A DNA stretch of 18,258 nt from an uncultured Clostridia bacterium (lineage in GTDB: Bacteria; Bacillota; Clostridia; Oscillospirales; Oscillospiraceae). The translations under genes were made by a program, and so were the position numbers. Each line of letters opens with the position of its first letter. The first letter of the stretch is position 1. Shown here piece by piece: positions 1 to 7,639 of this stretch. The notes beneath the pieces are model-generated. The model searched no databases. It was not told the origin of the DNA and was given only the letters and a program-made list of their open reading frames with translations. The stretch is taken from the NCBI GenBank assembly GCA_945487445.1, contig CALYTU010000018.1, positions 1 through 18,258 on the forward strand, given 5' to 3'.

Positions 1-50
1 GATTTCTCGGCGATGAATCGCCTCGAAATGACAGGATACTGAACAGATAC
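1..50 (+). mobile_element. Family A MITE, partial copy 1 (right arm only)
   Basis: The first 50 bases are identical to the right arm of the complete elements at 9590-9712 and 10772-10894 and end in the same terminal bases, CAGATAC. The rest of the copy lies outside the window. If the 8-bp target duplication seen at the complete copies holds here, the right-hand duplicate is AAATCCAT (51-58) and the same octamer should lie just left of the missing left arm. The element ends 29 bases before the yidC start codon. Confidence 0.85.
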
Positions 51-79
51 AAATCCATTTGTGTATTGGAGAACACAGA

Positions 80-1477
80 ATGAAAAAACGAAATATTTCC
101 CGCTATGTCTGCCTGAGTCTGGTTCTGGTGACGATCCTATTGGTATTCACCGGCTGCATGGGAAGCTCTGCCGCCCAGACTGCGAACGAGGACGGCACGC
201 TGAAGCTTGTGGAGACTGCAGAGCTGTCGCAAGAGGTCAAGCTCGGCCTGGTTGACTATATCAAGCTGCCCTTTTCCTACCTGCTGAGCTGGCTCTATCA
301 GCTGACCGGCAGCTATGGCTGGGCGCTGATCCTGTTTGCCATCATTGTCCAGTTGATTATCTTCCCCACTACTGCGTTGAGCAAGAAGAGCATGATGAAG
401 ATGTCCCGGCTCACTCCTCGCGTCAAGGCCCTGGAGGAGAAGTATGGCGACGACAGGCAGGCCTATCAGATGGCTGTCAACCAGCTCTACAAGGAAGAGG
501 GCGCGGGTGGCTGCGGCGGCTGTCTCTGGGGGCTGCTGCCCATGCTGCTGCTCATTCCCCTGTACTATATCATCCGCGAGCCGATCACGTGGCTGATGTT
601 CCACGGCGACGTGAATCCCAAGACAGTCGCGGAGATCCAAAATGTCTTCATTACTGCCCGCAACAACGCGTTTTTGGCTGACCCCAACAGCGCGCTGGCG
701 AATCTCAACGCCACGGGCTTCTATTGGCAGATGGAGGCACTTCCCTTCATCGGCCAGGTCAAGGACCAGCTTTCAGCCATTTCCCCCGACATTATTTCCA
801 TGAACACGCGACTTCTCGGCGTGGAGCTCGCTACCGTACCCCATCTGATGTTCTGGAAGTATTTCGATGTCGCCGGCGTTTGGAACGCTGTCGGCCAGTT
901 CCTGCTGCCCGTCCTGTCCGGCGGCGTCAGCATGCTCTCCATGTGGATCAGCCAGAAGATGAACGGTGCGGTCATCGTCAATGAGAAGGGCGAGCAGGAC
1001 GCCGAAATGGCGAAGAAGTCCAGCCAGAACAACATGGCCATGACCCTAATGATGCCTCTGTTCTCCGTCTATATCGGCTTCATTGCCCCCGCCGGCCTGT
1101 CCCTGTACTGGCTGCTTCAGGGCGTCATCCGCATGGTGCAGGATTATTTCCTCACCAAGCACTATAAGAAGGTCTATGACGCCGAGGATGCCGTCAAGCA
1201 GGCCAAGGCTGCCGAGGAGGCTGCCCGCGAGGCCGAGCGTGAGCGCGTCCGTGCCCAGCGCCGTGCTGAGAATCCTGACGGGATGGTTGGCAGCGCGAGC
1301 AAGAAGAAGCTCCAGCAGCGCGAGAAGAACGAGCAGGCCGCCAAGGAGGCAGCGTATCTGGCCTCTCAGGGAATTCAGACCAACGAACAGACACAGAGTG
1401 CCGGACTGGACGGCGATCGTCCCTTCCGCCGCGGAAGAAATTATGATCCTGACCGGTACAAGAATAACAAGGAGTAA
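80..1477 (+). CDS. yidC: YidC/SpoIIIJ membrane protein insertase (lipoprotein type)
   Basis: A 465-residue YidC/Oxa1/Alb3-family insertase that places membrane proteins in the cytoplasmic membrane with or without SecYEG. The ATG at 80 is chosen over the in-frame TTG at 59 because GGAG at 68-71 lies 8 bases before it. The N-terminus is a lipoprotein signal peptide with Cys26 (VFTGC). A transmembrane segment at about 81-97 leads into the family motif (KKSMMKMSRLTP, then EKYGDD, near 102-126), the LYKEEG helix and the hydrophobic GLLPMLLLIPLYYII segment at 151-165. A long extracytoplasmic loop and three more hydrophobic segments follow. The last ~90 residues are a highly charged Lys/Arg/Glu/Ala tail, as expected for ribosome contact. 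Two oddities: the conserved groove Arg of the first core helix aligns with Gln91, and the usual NPxxGC turn is GAGGCGGC here. The Jag gene follows after two bases. Family assignment is secure. Confidence 0.95.
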   Translation: MKKRNISRYVCLSLVLVTILLVFTGCMGSSAAQTANEDGTLKLVETAELSQEVKLGLVDYIKLPFSYLLSWLYQLTGSYGWALILFAIIVQLIIFPTTALSKKSMMKMSRLTPRVKALEEKYGDDRQAYQMAVNQLYKEEGAGGCGGCLWGLLPMLLLIPLYYIIREPITWLMFHGDVNPKTVAEIQNVFITARNNAFLADPNSALANLNATGFYWQMEALPFIGQVKDQLSAISPDIISMNTRLLGVELATVPHLMFWKYFDVAGVWNAVGQFLLPVLSGGVSMLSMWISQKMNGAVIVNEKGEQDAEMAKKSSQNNMAMTLMMPLFSVYIGFIAPAGLSLYWLLQGVIRMVQDYFLTKHYKKVYDAEDAVKQAKAAEEAAREAERERVRAQRRAENPDGMVGSASKKKLQQREKNEQAAKEAAYLASQGIQTNEQTQSAGLDGDRPFRRGRNYDPDRYKNNKE

Positions 1478-1479
1478 TT

Positions 1480-2394
1480 ATGGAGAAATATATTATTACC
1501 ATCGGCAAGAGCATTGACCTGGCAATTCAGGCAGCTCTCAAGGAGTTGAACCTCGACAGGGACGCGGTTTCCGTGGAGGTTCTGGAAAACGCCAAGTCCG
1601 GTTTTTTAGGCATTGGCGCCTGTCCGGCCAAGGTCAAAGTGACCTACGAGGTCCCCGATCCCGAGCCCGCCGAGCCGGCTCCCGCCCTTTCCGCCGCTTC
1701 CCGCAAGCCGAAAAAGCAGGCGCCCAAGCTGGAGAAGCCCCTGGAGATGCCCAAGCCTCCCGTGATGCCCGCGCTTCCCAAACTGGAGCCCCGGAAGGAA
1801 GCACCCAAGCAGGAGAAGCCTGAAAGGCCCGAGCAGCCCAGGAAGCCGGCCCCTCGCAAGGAGGCGCCCAAATCGGATCAGCCCAAGACGGAACCCAAGG
1901 AATATGCGGCTGCCGAGCCCGGCTCCCAGGAGGAACGGGTGGAGAACTTCCTCAAGGGTCTGCTGGAACGGATGGAATCCGAAGCTGTGCCTCACGCTTA
2001 CCGCAAGGATGCCGAGACAATCGGTGTGGAGCTGGTGGGCGAAGATCTGGGCGTGCTGATCGGCCGGCGCGGCGAGACGCTGGATGCCATTCAGCATCTG
2101 GCAAACTACGCGTTGAACCACGATTCGTCCGAGCGCACCCGCGTTACGGTGGACGCCGAGAACTACCGCGGCAAGCGGGAGGAGTCTTTGCGCCGCCTGG
2201 CCCGAAAGATGGCTGCCAAAGTGGTGAAATACCGCAAGAATATGACCCTGGAGCCCATGAACGCCTATGAGCGCCATGTGATCCACGCCACCTTGCAGGA
2301 TGTTCCCAACGTGACCACCTACTCCACCGGCACCGAACCCAACCGCCGCGTGGTAGTGGCCTATGAAAAGGACGAGAAGAATGAAATGAAATGA
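1480..2394 (+). CDS. jag: Jag/KhpB RNA-binding protein (Jag_N, KH, R3H)
   Basis: A 304-residue cytoplasmic RNA-binding protein, the usual partner gene of yidC/spoIIIJ; in other Firmicutes KhpB works with KhpA in post-transcriptional control linked to cell division. AAGGAG at 1469-1474 overlaps the yidC stop and fixes the ATG at 1480, so the two genes are very probably one operon. Residues 1-56 form the Jag_N domain (AKSGFLGIG at 38-46). Residues ~57-150 are a disordered linker rich in Pro, Lys and Glu, in which PRKEAPK occurs twice (104-110 and 125-131). A KH domain follows, with its GxxG loop at 195-198 (IGRRGE), and then an R3H domain with the RxxxH signature R265/H269. The linker is long, but Jag linkers vary in length. 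No terminator is visible after the gene. Confidence 0.95.
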   Translation: MEKYIITIGKSIDLAIQAALKELNLDRDAVSVEVLENAKSGFLGIGACPAKVKVTYEVPDPEPAEPAPALSAASRKPKKQAPKLEKPLEMPKPPVMPALPKLEPRKEAPKQEKPERPEQPRKPAPRKEAPKSDQPKTEPKEYAAAEPGSQEERVENFLKGLLERMESEAVPHAYRKDAETIGVELVGEDLGVLIGRRGETLDAIQHLANYALNHDSSERTRVTVDAENYRGKREESLRRLARKMAAKVVKYRKNMTLEPMNAYERHVIHATLQDVPNVTTYSTGTEPNRRVVVAYEKDEKNEMK

Positions 2395-2448
2395 ATCGTG
2401 CGGCTCCGTGTATTCCATCGCAAATCATTTCTTCGGAGGTCTTTGTGA

Positions 2449-4848
2449 ATGATGAATCAGACAGAAGCCATTGAATTGCTGAATGCGGCCTGTATGCGCC
2501 TGTTCGGCTGCAGTATGTCCGAGGCGACCGACAAGCAGGCCTACAAGGCACTTTGTACGGTGGTCCGCAACACCATGTATGACCGCCGCCGCGCCTTTAA
2601 GAAGAACTATCAGGCGGAGGGGCGCAAGCAAGTTTTCTATATGTCCATGGAGTTCCTGGTTGGCACAAGCCTGCGCAACAACCTGTTCAACCTCGGCCTC
2701 GAGGAGACCTTTACGGAGGCGCTCAGGGAGCTGGATATTGACATTCAGGCGCTCTACGCCCTGGATCCTGACGCGGGCCTGGGCAACGGCGGTCTGGGCC
2801 GTCTGGCTGCCTGTTACCTGGATTCCCTGACCGGCCTGGGCTATCCCGCCACCGGCTATTCCATCCGCTATGAATTCGGCATCTTCAAGCAGCAGATCGT
2901 GGACGGCTGGCAGATGGAGCTGCCCGACAACTGGCTGCAAATGGGCGACGTCTGGCTTGTCCCCAAGGAGGACGACGCCGTGGAGGTCCGCTTCGGCGGC
3001 GAGGTCAACGAGTGGTATGACAACGGCAAGTTCAAAATTGCCCAGCATGGGTATTCCACCGTCATGGCCGTACCCTACAACCTCTATATCTCCGGCTACA
3101 ACACCGACGCGGTGAATAAGCTGGTCCTCTGGTCTGCCAAGCTCCCCCAGAGCTTTGATATGGCGGCCTTTTCCCGGGGCGACTATATGCGCGCGCTGGA
3201 GCAGAACACTATGGCCGAAACCATTTCCAAGGTGCTCTATCCCGCCGACGACCACATCCAGGGAAAGCGTCTGCGCCTGAAGCAGCAATATCTTCTCTGC
3301 TCCGCTTCTCTGCAGACCATCTTGCGCAACCATGCCAAGCGCTACGGCAGTCTGAGAACCCTGCCCGACAAGGTTGCCATCCACATCAACGACACCCATC
3401 CCGCCCTGTGCGTTCCCGAACTCATGCGGCTTCTGATGGACGAGTATGACTTTGAGTGGGACGAGGCATGGGACATCTCCACCCGCACCCTCAGCTACAC
3501 CAACCACACCGTCATGAGCGAGGCACTGGAGCGTTGGAGCGTAGAGCTTTACAAAGAACAGCTGCCCCGGATCTACGCAATTACCATGGAGATCAACCGT
3601 CGTTTGATGGAGAAGCTCCGAGCCTTCTACGGCAATGACGAGGGCAAGCTGAACTGGATGGCCGTAATCGCCGGGGGCGAGGTTCGGATGCACAATCTCT
3701 GCCTTGCCGCCTGCCACAAGATCAACGGCGTCTCCGCCCTGCATACCAATATTCTCAAGGAGACGATCTTCCACGACTACTATCAGTATGAGCCCGACCG
3801 CTTCCTGAACGTCACCAACGGCATTGCCTACCGGCGCTGGCTCTGCCAGTCCAACCCGGAGCTTACCGCCCTTCTGCGGGAGCTGATCGGTGACGGCTTC
3901 CTTAAGGACGCGAATGCTCTGGAGGAGCTTTTGCGCTATGCCGACGATCAGACCGTTCTGGACCGTCTGGCCGCTATCAAGCGCGACAACAAGATCCGTC
4001 TGGCCGGGTATATTGCCCGGGCAAACGGCGTCAACGTCGATCCGGACTCCCTCTTTGACGTTCAGGTAAAGCGTTTGCACGAGTACAAGCGGCAGATGCT
4101 CAATGTCCTGCACATTCTCTACCGTTATCATCAGATCAAGGACAACCCTACAGCTCCCTGGCAGCCCAAGACCTATTTCTTCGGCGCCAAGGCCAGCGCC
4201 GGCTATATCCGCGCCAAGCAGATCATCAGCCTGATCGTGGCCGTCTCCAATCTGATCAACAGTGATCCCGACGTGCGGGATAAGCTGAAGGTGGTCTTCA
4301 TCGAGGACTATCGTGTTTCGCTGGCGGAGATCATCATTCCCGCCGCTGAGATCTCCGAGCAGATTTCCATCGCGGGCAAGGAGGCCTCCGGCACGGGCAA
4401 CATGAAATTTATGATCAACGGCGCCGTCACAATCGGCACCCTCGATGGCGCCAATGTGGAGATCCATGAACAGGTGGGCGACGAGAATATGTTCCTCTTC
4501 GGCATGAAGGCGCATGAGGTGGAGGAACTGTGGCGTCGGGGCTACGATCCCAAGCGCTTCCTGACGCCGGATCTGAGCCGTGTTTTGGATATGCTCACCT
4601 CCGGCGTATTGGGCCAGCGATTCGACGACATCGTGGCCAGCCTGACAACCAACCGCTTCGGTATCGCAGATGCTTATATGACCCTGGCCGATTTTAATGA
4701 CTATGTCCGCGCCCAGCGGGAGGTGGACAGGGCTTATGCAGACCGTGACCGTTTTCACCGCATGAGCCTGGTGAACGTTGCCAAGTCCGGCATCTTCTCC
4801 GCCGATCGCTCCGTCACGGAATATGCCAAAAACATCTGGGATCTTTGA
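2449..4848 (+). CDS. glgP: Glycogen/maltodextrin phosphorylase
   Basis: A 799-residue GT35-family phosphorylase that releases glucose-1-phosphate from the non-reducing ends of alpha-1,4-glucans using pyridoxal phosphate. GGAGG at 2435-2439 is 9 bases before the ATG at 2449; a second ATG at 2452 is also possible. Signature blocks are intact: the glycine-rich DAGLGNGGLGRLAAC near residue 111, RYEFGIFKQ, HINDTHPAL at 312, TNHTV, DVQVKRLHEYKRQ and the cofactor site EASGTGNMKF, whose Lys653 should carry the PLP Schiff base. The length is typical of bacterial enzymes. The gene begins 54 bases after jag with no visible terminator between them. It is followed by an intrinsic terminator and then a GH13 hydrolase, which suits glycogen breakdown. 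Preference between glycogen and maltodextrin cannot be read from the sequence. Confidence 0.96.
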   Translation: MMNQTEAIELLNAACMRLFGCSMSEATDKQAYKALCTVVRNTMYDRRRAFKKNYQAEGRKQVFYMSMEFLVGTSLRNNLFNLGLEETFTEALRELDIDIQALYALDPDAGLGNGGLGRLAACYLDSLTGLGYPATGYSIRYEFGIFKQQIVDGWQMELPDNWLQMGDVWLVPKEDDAVEVRFGGEVNEWYDNGKFKIAQHGYSTVMAVPYNLYISGYNTDAVNKLVLWSAKLPQSFDMAAFSRGDYMRALEQNTMAETISKVLYPADDHIQGKRLRLKQQYLLCSASLQTILRNHAKRYGSLRTLPDKVAIHINDTHPALCVPELMRLLMDEYDFEWDEAWDISTRTLSYTNHTVMSEALERWSVELYKEQLPRIYAITMEINRRLMEKLRAFYGNDEGKLNWMAVIAGGEVRMHNLCLAACHKINGVSALHTNILKETIFHDYYQYEPDRFLNVTNGIAYRRWLCQSNPELTALLRELIGDGFLKDANALEELLRYADDQTVLDRLAAIKRDNKIRLAGYIARANGVNVDPDSLFDVQVKRLHEYKRQMLNVLHILYRYHQIKDNPTAPWQPKTYFFGAKASAGYIRAKQIISLIVAVSNLINSDPDVRDKLKVVFIEDYRVSLAEIIIPAAEISEQISIAGKEASGTGNMKFMINGAVTIGTLDGANVEIHEQVGDENMFLFGMKAHEVEELWRRGYDPKRFLTPDLSRVLDMLTSGVLGQRFDDIVASLTTNRFGIADAYMTLADFNDYVRAQREVDRAYADRDRFHRMSLVNVAKSGIFSADRSVTEYAKNIWDL

Positions 4849-4855
4849 TCAATCA

Positions 4856-4885
4856 GGGGCGAACGCAGCCGTTCGCCCCTTTTCT
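4856..4885 (+). terminator. Intrinsic terminator after glgP
   Basis: A perfect 10-bp GC-rich stem (GGGGCGAACG with CGTTCGCCCC), loop CAGC, followed by TTTTCT. It starts 8 bases after the phosphorylase stop codon and ends directly against the Shine-Dalgarno of the next gene (AAGGAG at 4886). Confidence 0.85.
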
Positions 4886-4896
4886 AAGGAGTGCTT

Positions 4897-6738
4897 ATGC
4901 GTATCCTGTACAATAGCCGCGATCCCGAATACAAGTCCCCCTTCGGCGTTCTGACCGAGGGGCAAACCTGTGTGATCCGGATGAAGCTTCCGAAGGAGCT
5001 GGAGACCCGCTTTGTTCAGCTTGTGATCGAGCGGGAGGATGGCGGTCCCGCCCCGGAGCATTCCTTCTCTTGGAGCAGCGGCGAGGGAGATTACGACGTA
5101 TTCAAATGCGAGTTCTCCATCTCCGCCAGGGGCCTGTATTTTTACTGGTTTCGTGTCACGGGGAAAACCGGCAGCTTCCGCCTGTTTCGCCAGGGTCATG
5201 ACACCAATATAGAGGCCGGAGACCGCTGGCAGCTCAGCGTGATTCCGGCGGATTTCACTGTCCCCGCCGACTTCCGGGGCAGAGTGATGTACCAGATCTT
5301 CCCGGACCGCTTTGCCAGGGAGGGAAGCTGTGATCTGACGGGAAAGCTGGAGCCCTATATCCTCCGGGAGGACTGGGGAGGCCTGCCGGCCTTCCGGCCG
5401 GACCCCGCCACCGGGGAGATTCTCTGCAATGATTTTTTTGGAGGCAACTTCCGGGGAATTCAATCCCGCCTGCCCTATCTGCACAGCCTGGGCGTGGGTG
5501 TGATCTATCTGAACCCGATCTCCATGGCCTTCTCCAACCACCGCTATGATACCGCCGACTACAAACGTCCCGATCCGATGCTCGGCACGCAGGAGGATTT
5601 CCGTGCCCTCTGCGACGCGGCGCACCGGTTGGATATGAAGGTCATTCTCGACGGGGTCTATTCCCATACCGGGTCCAATTCAGTCTATTTCGACCGAAAC
5701 GGGGTCTTCGGCAACGGGGCCTGTTCCCGGGGCAAGGACTCTCCCTATTATAGCTGGTACACCTTCTCCCGCTTTCCGGACCGATATGAAAGCTGGTGGG
5801 GATTTCCCACACTGCCCAATGTGAACGAGCTGGACGAGGGCTATCTGGACTACATCATCCGCGGCACGGACAGTGTGGTTGCGCATTGGCTGGGCCTGGG
5901 AGCGGACGGCTTCCGCCTGGACGTGGCTGACGAGCTGCCCGACGAATTTATTCGTCTTTTTAAGGAACATCTGCGCCTGCTCAAGCCGGACGCGCTGCTG
6001 TTGGGGGAGGTCTGGGAGGACGCATCCAACAAAACCGCCTATTCCGTCCGCCGCCGTTATTTTACCGACGGTGAGCTTGACAGCGTCATGAACTATCCCT
6101 GGCGCACGGCCATCATTGACTTTTTGCGCAATCTGGACGACGGCGCGGCCCTGGGCGAGTGCGTCATGACCATTGCGGAAAACTATCCGCCCCAGGTGCT
6201 CCAGACCTTGATGAACCCCTTGAGCACGCACGATACGCCCCGGATTCTTAACGCTCTGATCGGTGATTTTCAGGGGGACCGGGAATATCAGGCCCGGGTC
6301 CGCCTGAGCTATGAGCAGCGGGAGCTTGCCTTCGAGCGCCTGCGTCTGGCTGCCTTTTTGCAGTACACCCTGCCCGGATGCCCCTGCGTCTATTATGGAG
6401 ACGAGGCGGGCATGGAGGGCTGCAAGGACCCCTTTAACCGGGGCTGTTTTCCCTGGGGGCGGGAGGACCGCCGCTTCGAGACGTACTACCGCGGGCTGGG
6501 CCAGCTCAAGAACAACACCCCCGCCCTCCGCGCCGGAGCCGTTCGCGTCACGCTGGCCGGGGAGGGGAAAATCGTCTTCCTGCGCTGCTGCGCGGAGCAG
6601 ACGGTCCTGTGCTGCGTCAACCGTTCCGGCGCGCCTCTGCGCGTCGAGGCCCGCCACAGCCTTATGACGCAGGAAACCACCCGCGAGGGCGGGACCTTTT
6701 TGGTGCAGCCCGGCGGGTTCGGATGCCTGGAATTGTGA
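4897..6738 (+). CDS. GH13 alpha-glucan hydrolase (neopullulanase/cyclomaltodextrinase-like)
   Basis: A 613-residue glycoside hydrolase of the alpha-amylase family, with no signal peptide and so probably cytoplasmic. ATG 4897 is preferred to the in-frame GTG at 4891 because the GTG overlaps the ribosome-binding site AAGGAG (4886-4891). Residues 1 to ~115 form a beta-rich N-terminal domain like those of neopullulanase-type enzymes. The barrel carries all four conserved regions: DGVYSH (D252, H257), GFRLDVAD with nucleophile D342, LLGEVWED with acid/base E371, and LSTHDTP with D446. GGNFRGI and NHRYDTADY are also typical. A C-terminal beta domain closes the protein. Next to a phosphorylase it plausibly debranches or trims glycogen or maltodextrins. 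The exact GH13 subfamily and bond specificity are not determined. It has no room for its own promoter after the glgP terminator. Confidence 0.92.
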   Translation: MRILYNSRDPEYKSPFGVLTEGQTCVIRMKLPKELETRFVQLVIEREDGGPAPEHSFSWSSGEGDYDVFKCEFSISARGLYFYWFRVTGKTGSFRLFRQGHDTNIEAGDRWQLSVIPADFTVPADFRGRVMYQIFPDRFAREGSCDLTGKLEPYILREDWGGLPAFRPDPATGEILCNDFFGGNFRGIQSRLPYLHSLGVGVIYLNPISMAFSNHRYDTADYKRPDPMLGTQEDFRALCDAAHRLDMKVILDGVYSHTGSNSVYFDRNGVFGNGACSRGKDSPYYSWYTFSRFPDRYESWWGFPTLPNVNELDEGYLDYIIRGTDSVVAHWLGLGADGFRLDVADELPDEFIRLFKEHLRLLKPDALLLGEVWEDASNKTAYSVRRRYFTDGELDSVMNYPWRTAIIDFLRNLDDGAALGECVMTIAENYPPQVLQTLMNPLSTHDTPRILNALIGDFQGDREYQARVRLSYEQRELAFERLRLAAFLQYTLPGCPCVYYGDEAGMEGCKDPFNRGCFPWGREDRRFETYYRGLGQLKNNTPALRAGAVRVTLAGEGKIVFLRCCAEQTVLCCVNRSGAPLRVEARHSLMTQETTREGGTFLVQPGGFGCLEL

Positions 6739-6792
6739 ACGGGCCGGTCGGATCACTGAGCTGGCTGCTGTAATTTGAAAGGAGGCTTCTGT

Positions 6793-7563
6793 ATGCGCAA
6801 AACCGGATTTGCCACCCTGATCTCCGGCGTTCTGCTCACGCATTTGCTGTTTTGGGTTCGCCGGACCGATTGGTTTGCGGCGGAGGCCGCGCGGGGAATG
6901 TCGGATTTTGCCGAGCTGGTGGAATCCGCCTTTTGGGCGGCGCTGGTGACGGCAGTCTTCGGCCTGTTTCTTCTGCTTTTGAGCTTTCGGCCCACGCAGA
7001 CCCTGCCCGAGAACGAGCCGCCCGTCCCCATGGTCCGCAGCTGGGTCTGCCCTTCCTGCGGCAGTGAGAATACCGACGAGCGGCGCTGCGCCGTCTGCGG
7101 CGCGCTGCGCGATCAGCCCATGCCCCCCACCTGGCGCTGTTCCTTCTGCGGCACGGAGACCCCGGAGGGCGTCGCTCTTTGCCAAAACTGCGGCGCTCCG
7201 AAGGACCGGCCCCTGCTGACCTGGACCTGCGAGGGCTGCGGCCATGAAAACTCTGAGACGGAGACCCGCTGCGCAGCCTGCCAGAGAAGACGGTTTCCGC
7301 AGGCCGTCACCTGGAGCTGCCCCGTTTGCGGCATCGCAAACGACGGCCGGACCGACACCTGCAAGCTCTGTGGCACCAAGCGGCGTGGCAACTCCTGGAG
7401 CTGCAGCTATTGCGGGCGGGAGAACCGGGAGGGACGGACGGTTTGCGCCAACTGCGGCCGTCCCAAGGGCTATCGGGGCGGTTCCTGGCTCTGTCCCGTC
7501 TGCGGCGCGCAAAACCGCGCCGACCGGGAAATCTGCGCCGGCTGCGGCCAACCGCGCGCCTGA
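6793..7563 (+). CDS. Membrane-anchored protein with six tandem RanBP2-like zinc fingers
   Basis: A 256-residue protein of unknown function. ATG 6793 follows AAAGGAGG (6778-6785) by 7 bases and is preferred to the upstream TTG at 6775. The N-terminal third has two hydrophobic helices (about 8-22 and 46-64); a short Pro-rich stretch follows. Residues 84-251 are six tandem fingers starting at W84, W114, W144, W174, W202 and W232, a period of 30 residues (28 once). Each has W-x-C-x2-C and a closing C-x2-C, and all 24 cysteines are present. Fingers 3-6 match W-x-C-x2-C-x3-N-x6-C-x2-C exactly; finger 1 has x5, and finger 2 has Thr123 for Asn. That spacing is the consensus of RanBP2-type fingers, which bind RNA or protein partners in eukaryotes. 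Ordinary zinc ribbons are the alternative. The C-terminus may face the cytoplasm if the N-terminus is inside (inference). Confidence 0.85.
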   Translation: MRKTGFATLISGVLLTHLLFWVRRTDWFAAEAARGMSDFAELVESAFWAALVTAVFGLFLLLLSFRPTQTLPENEPPVPMVRSWVCPSCGSENTDERRCAVCGALRDQPMPPTWRCSFCGTETPEGVALCQNCGAPKDRPLLTWTCEGCGHENSETETRCAACQRRRFPQAVTWSCPVCGIANDGRTDTCKLCGTKRRGNSWSCSYCGRENREGRTVCANCGRPKGYRGGSWLCPVCGAQNRADREICAGCGQPRA

Positions 7564-7639
7564 GCTTGAAAAGACCGTTCGGAGCATCGTCATCATACGT
7601 AAAACACGGATACTACGCACTGTCTATGAAGGAGGTACT

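Noticed and set aside
1681..1920. Pro/Lys/Glu-rich repeats in jag as a DNA-level tandem repeat
   Set aside because: Units are irregular and explained by a disordered protein linker; only PRKEAPK is repeated exactly.
2425..4758. A 777-codon open frame on the minus strand across the phosphorylase gene
   Set aside because: It lies exactly opposite glgP, whose family motifs are intact, lacks any recognisable motif, and is explained by high third-position GC in the real gene.
5680..7620. A 646-codon open frame on the minus strand across the GH13 and zinc-finger genes
   Set aside because: It spans two well-supported genes and their intergenic gap, with low-complexity Ala/Gly-rich translation; a shadow frame.
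7564..7639. A promoter for the TraB gene (TTGAAA near 7567)
   Set aside because: No -10 box with correct spacing.
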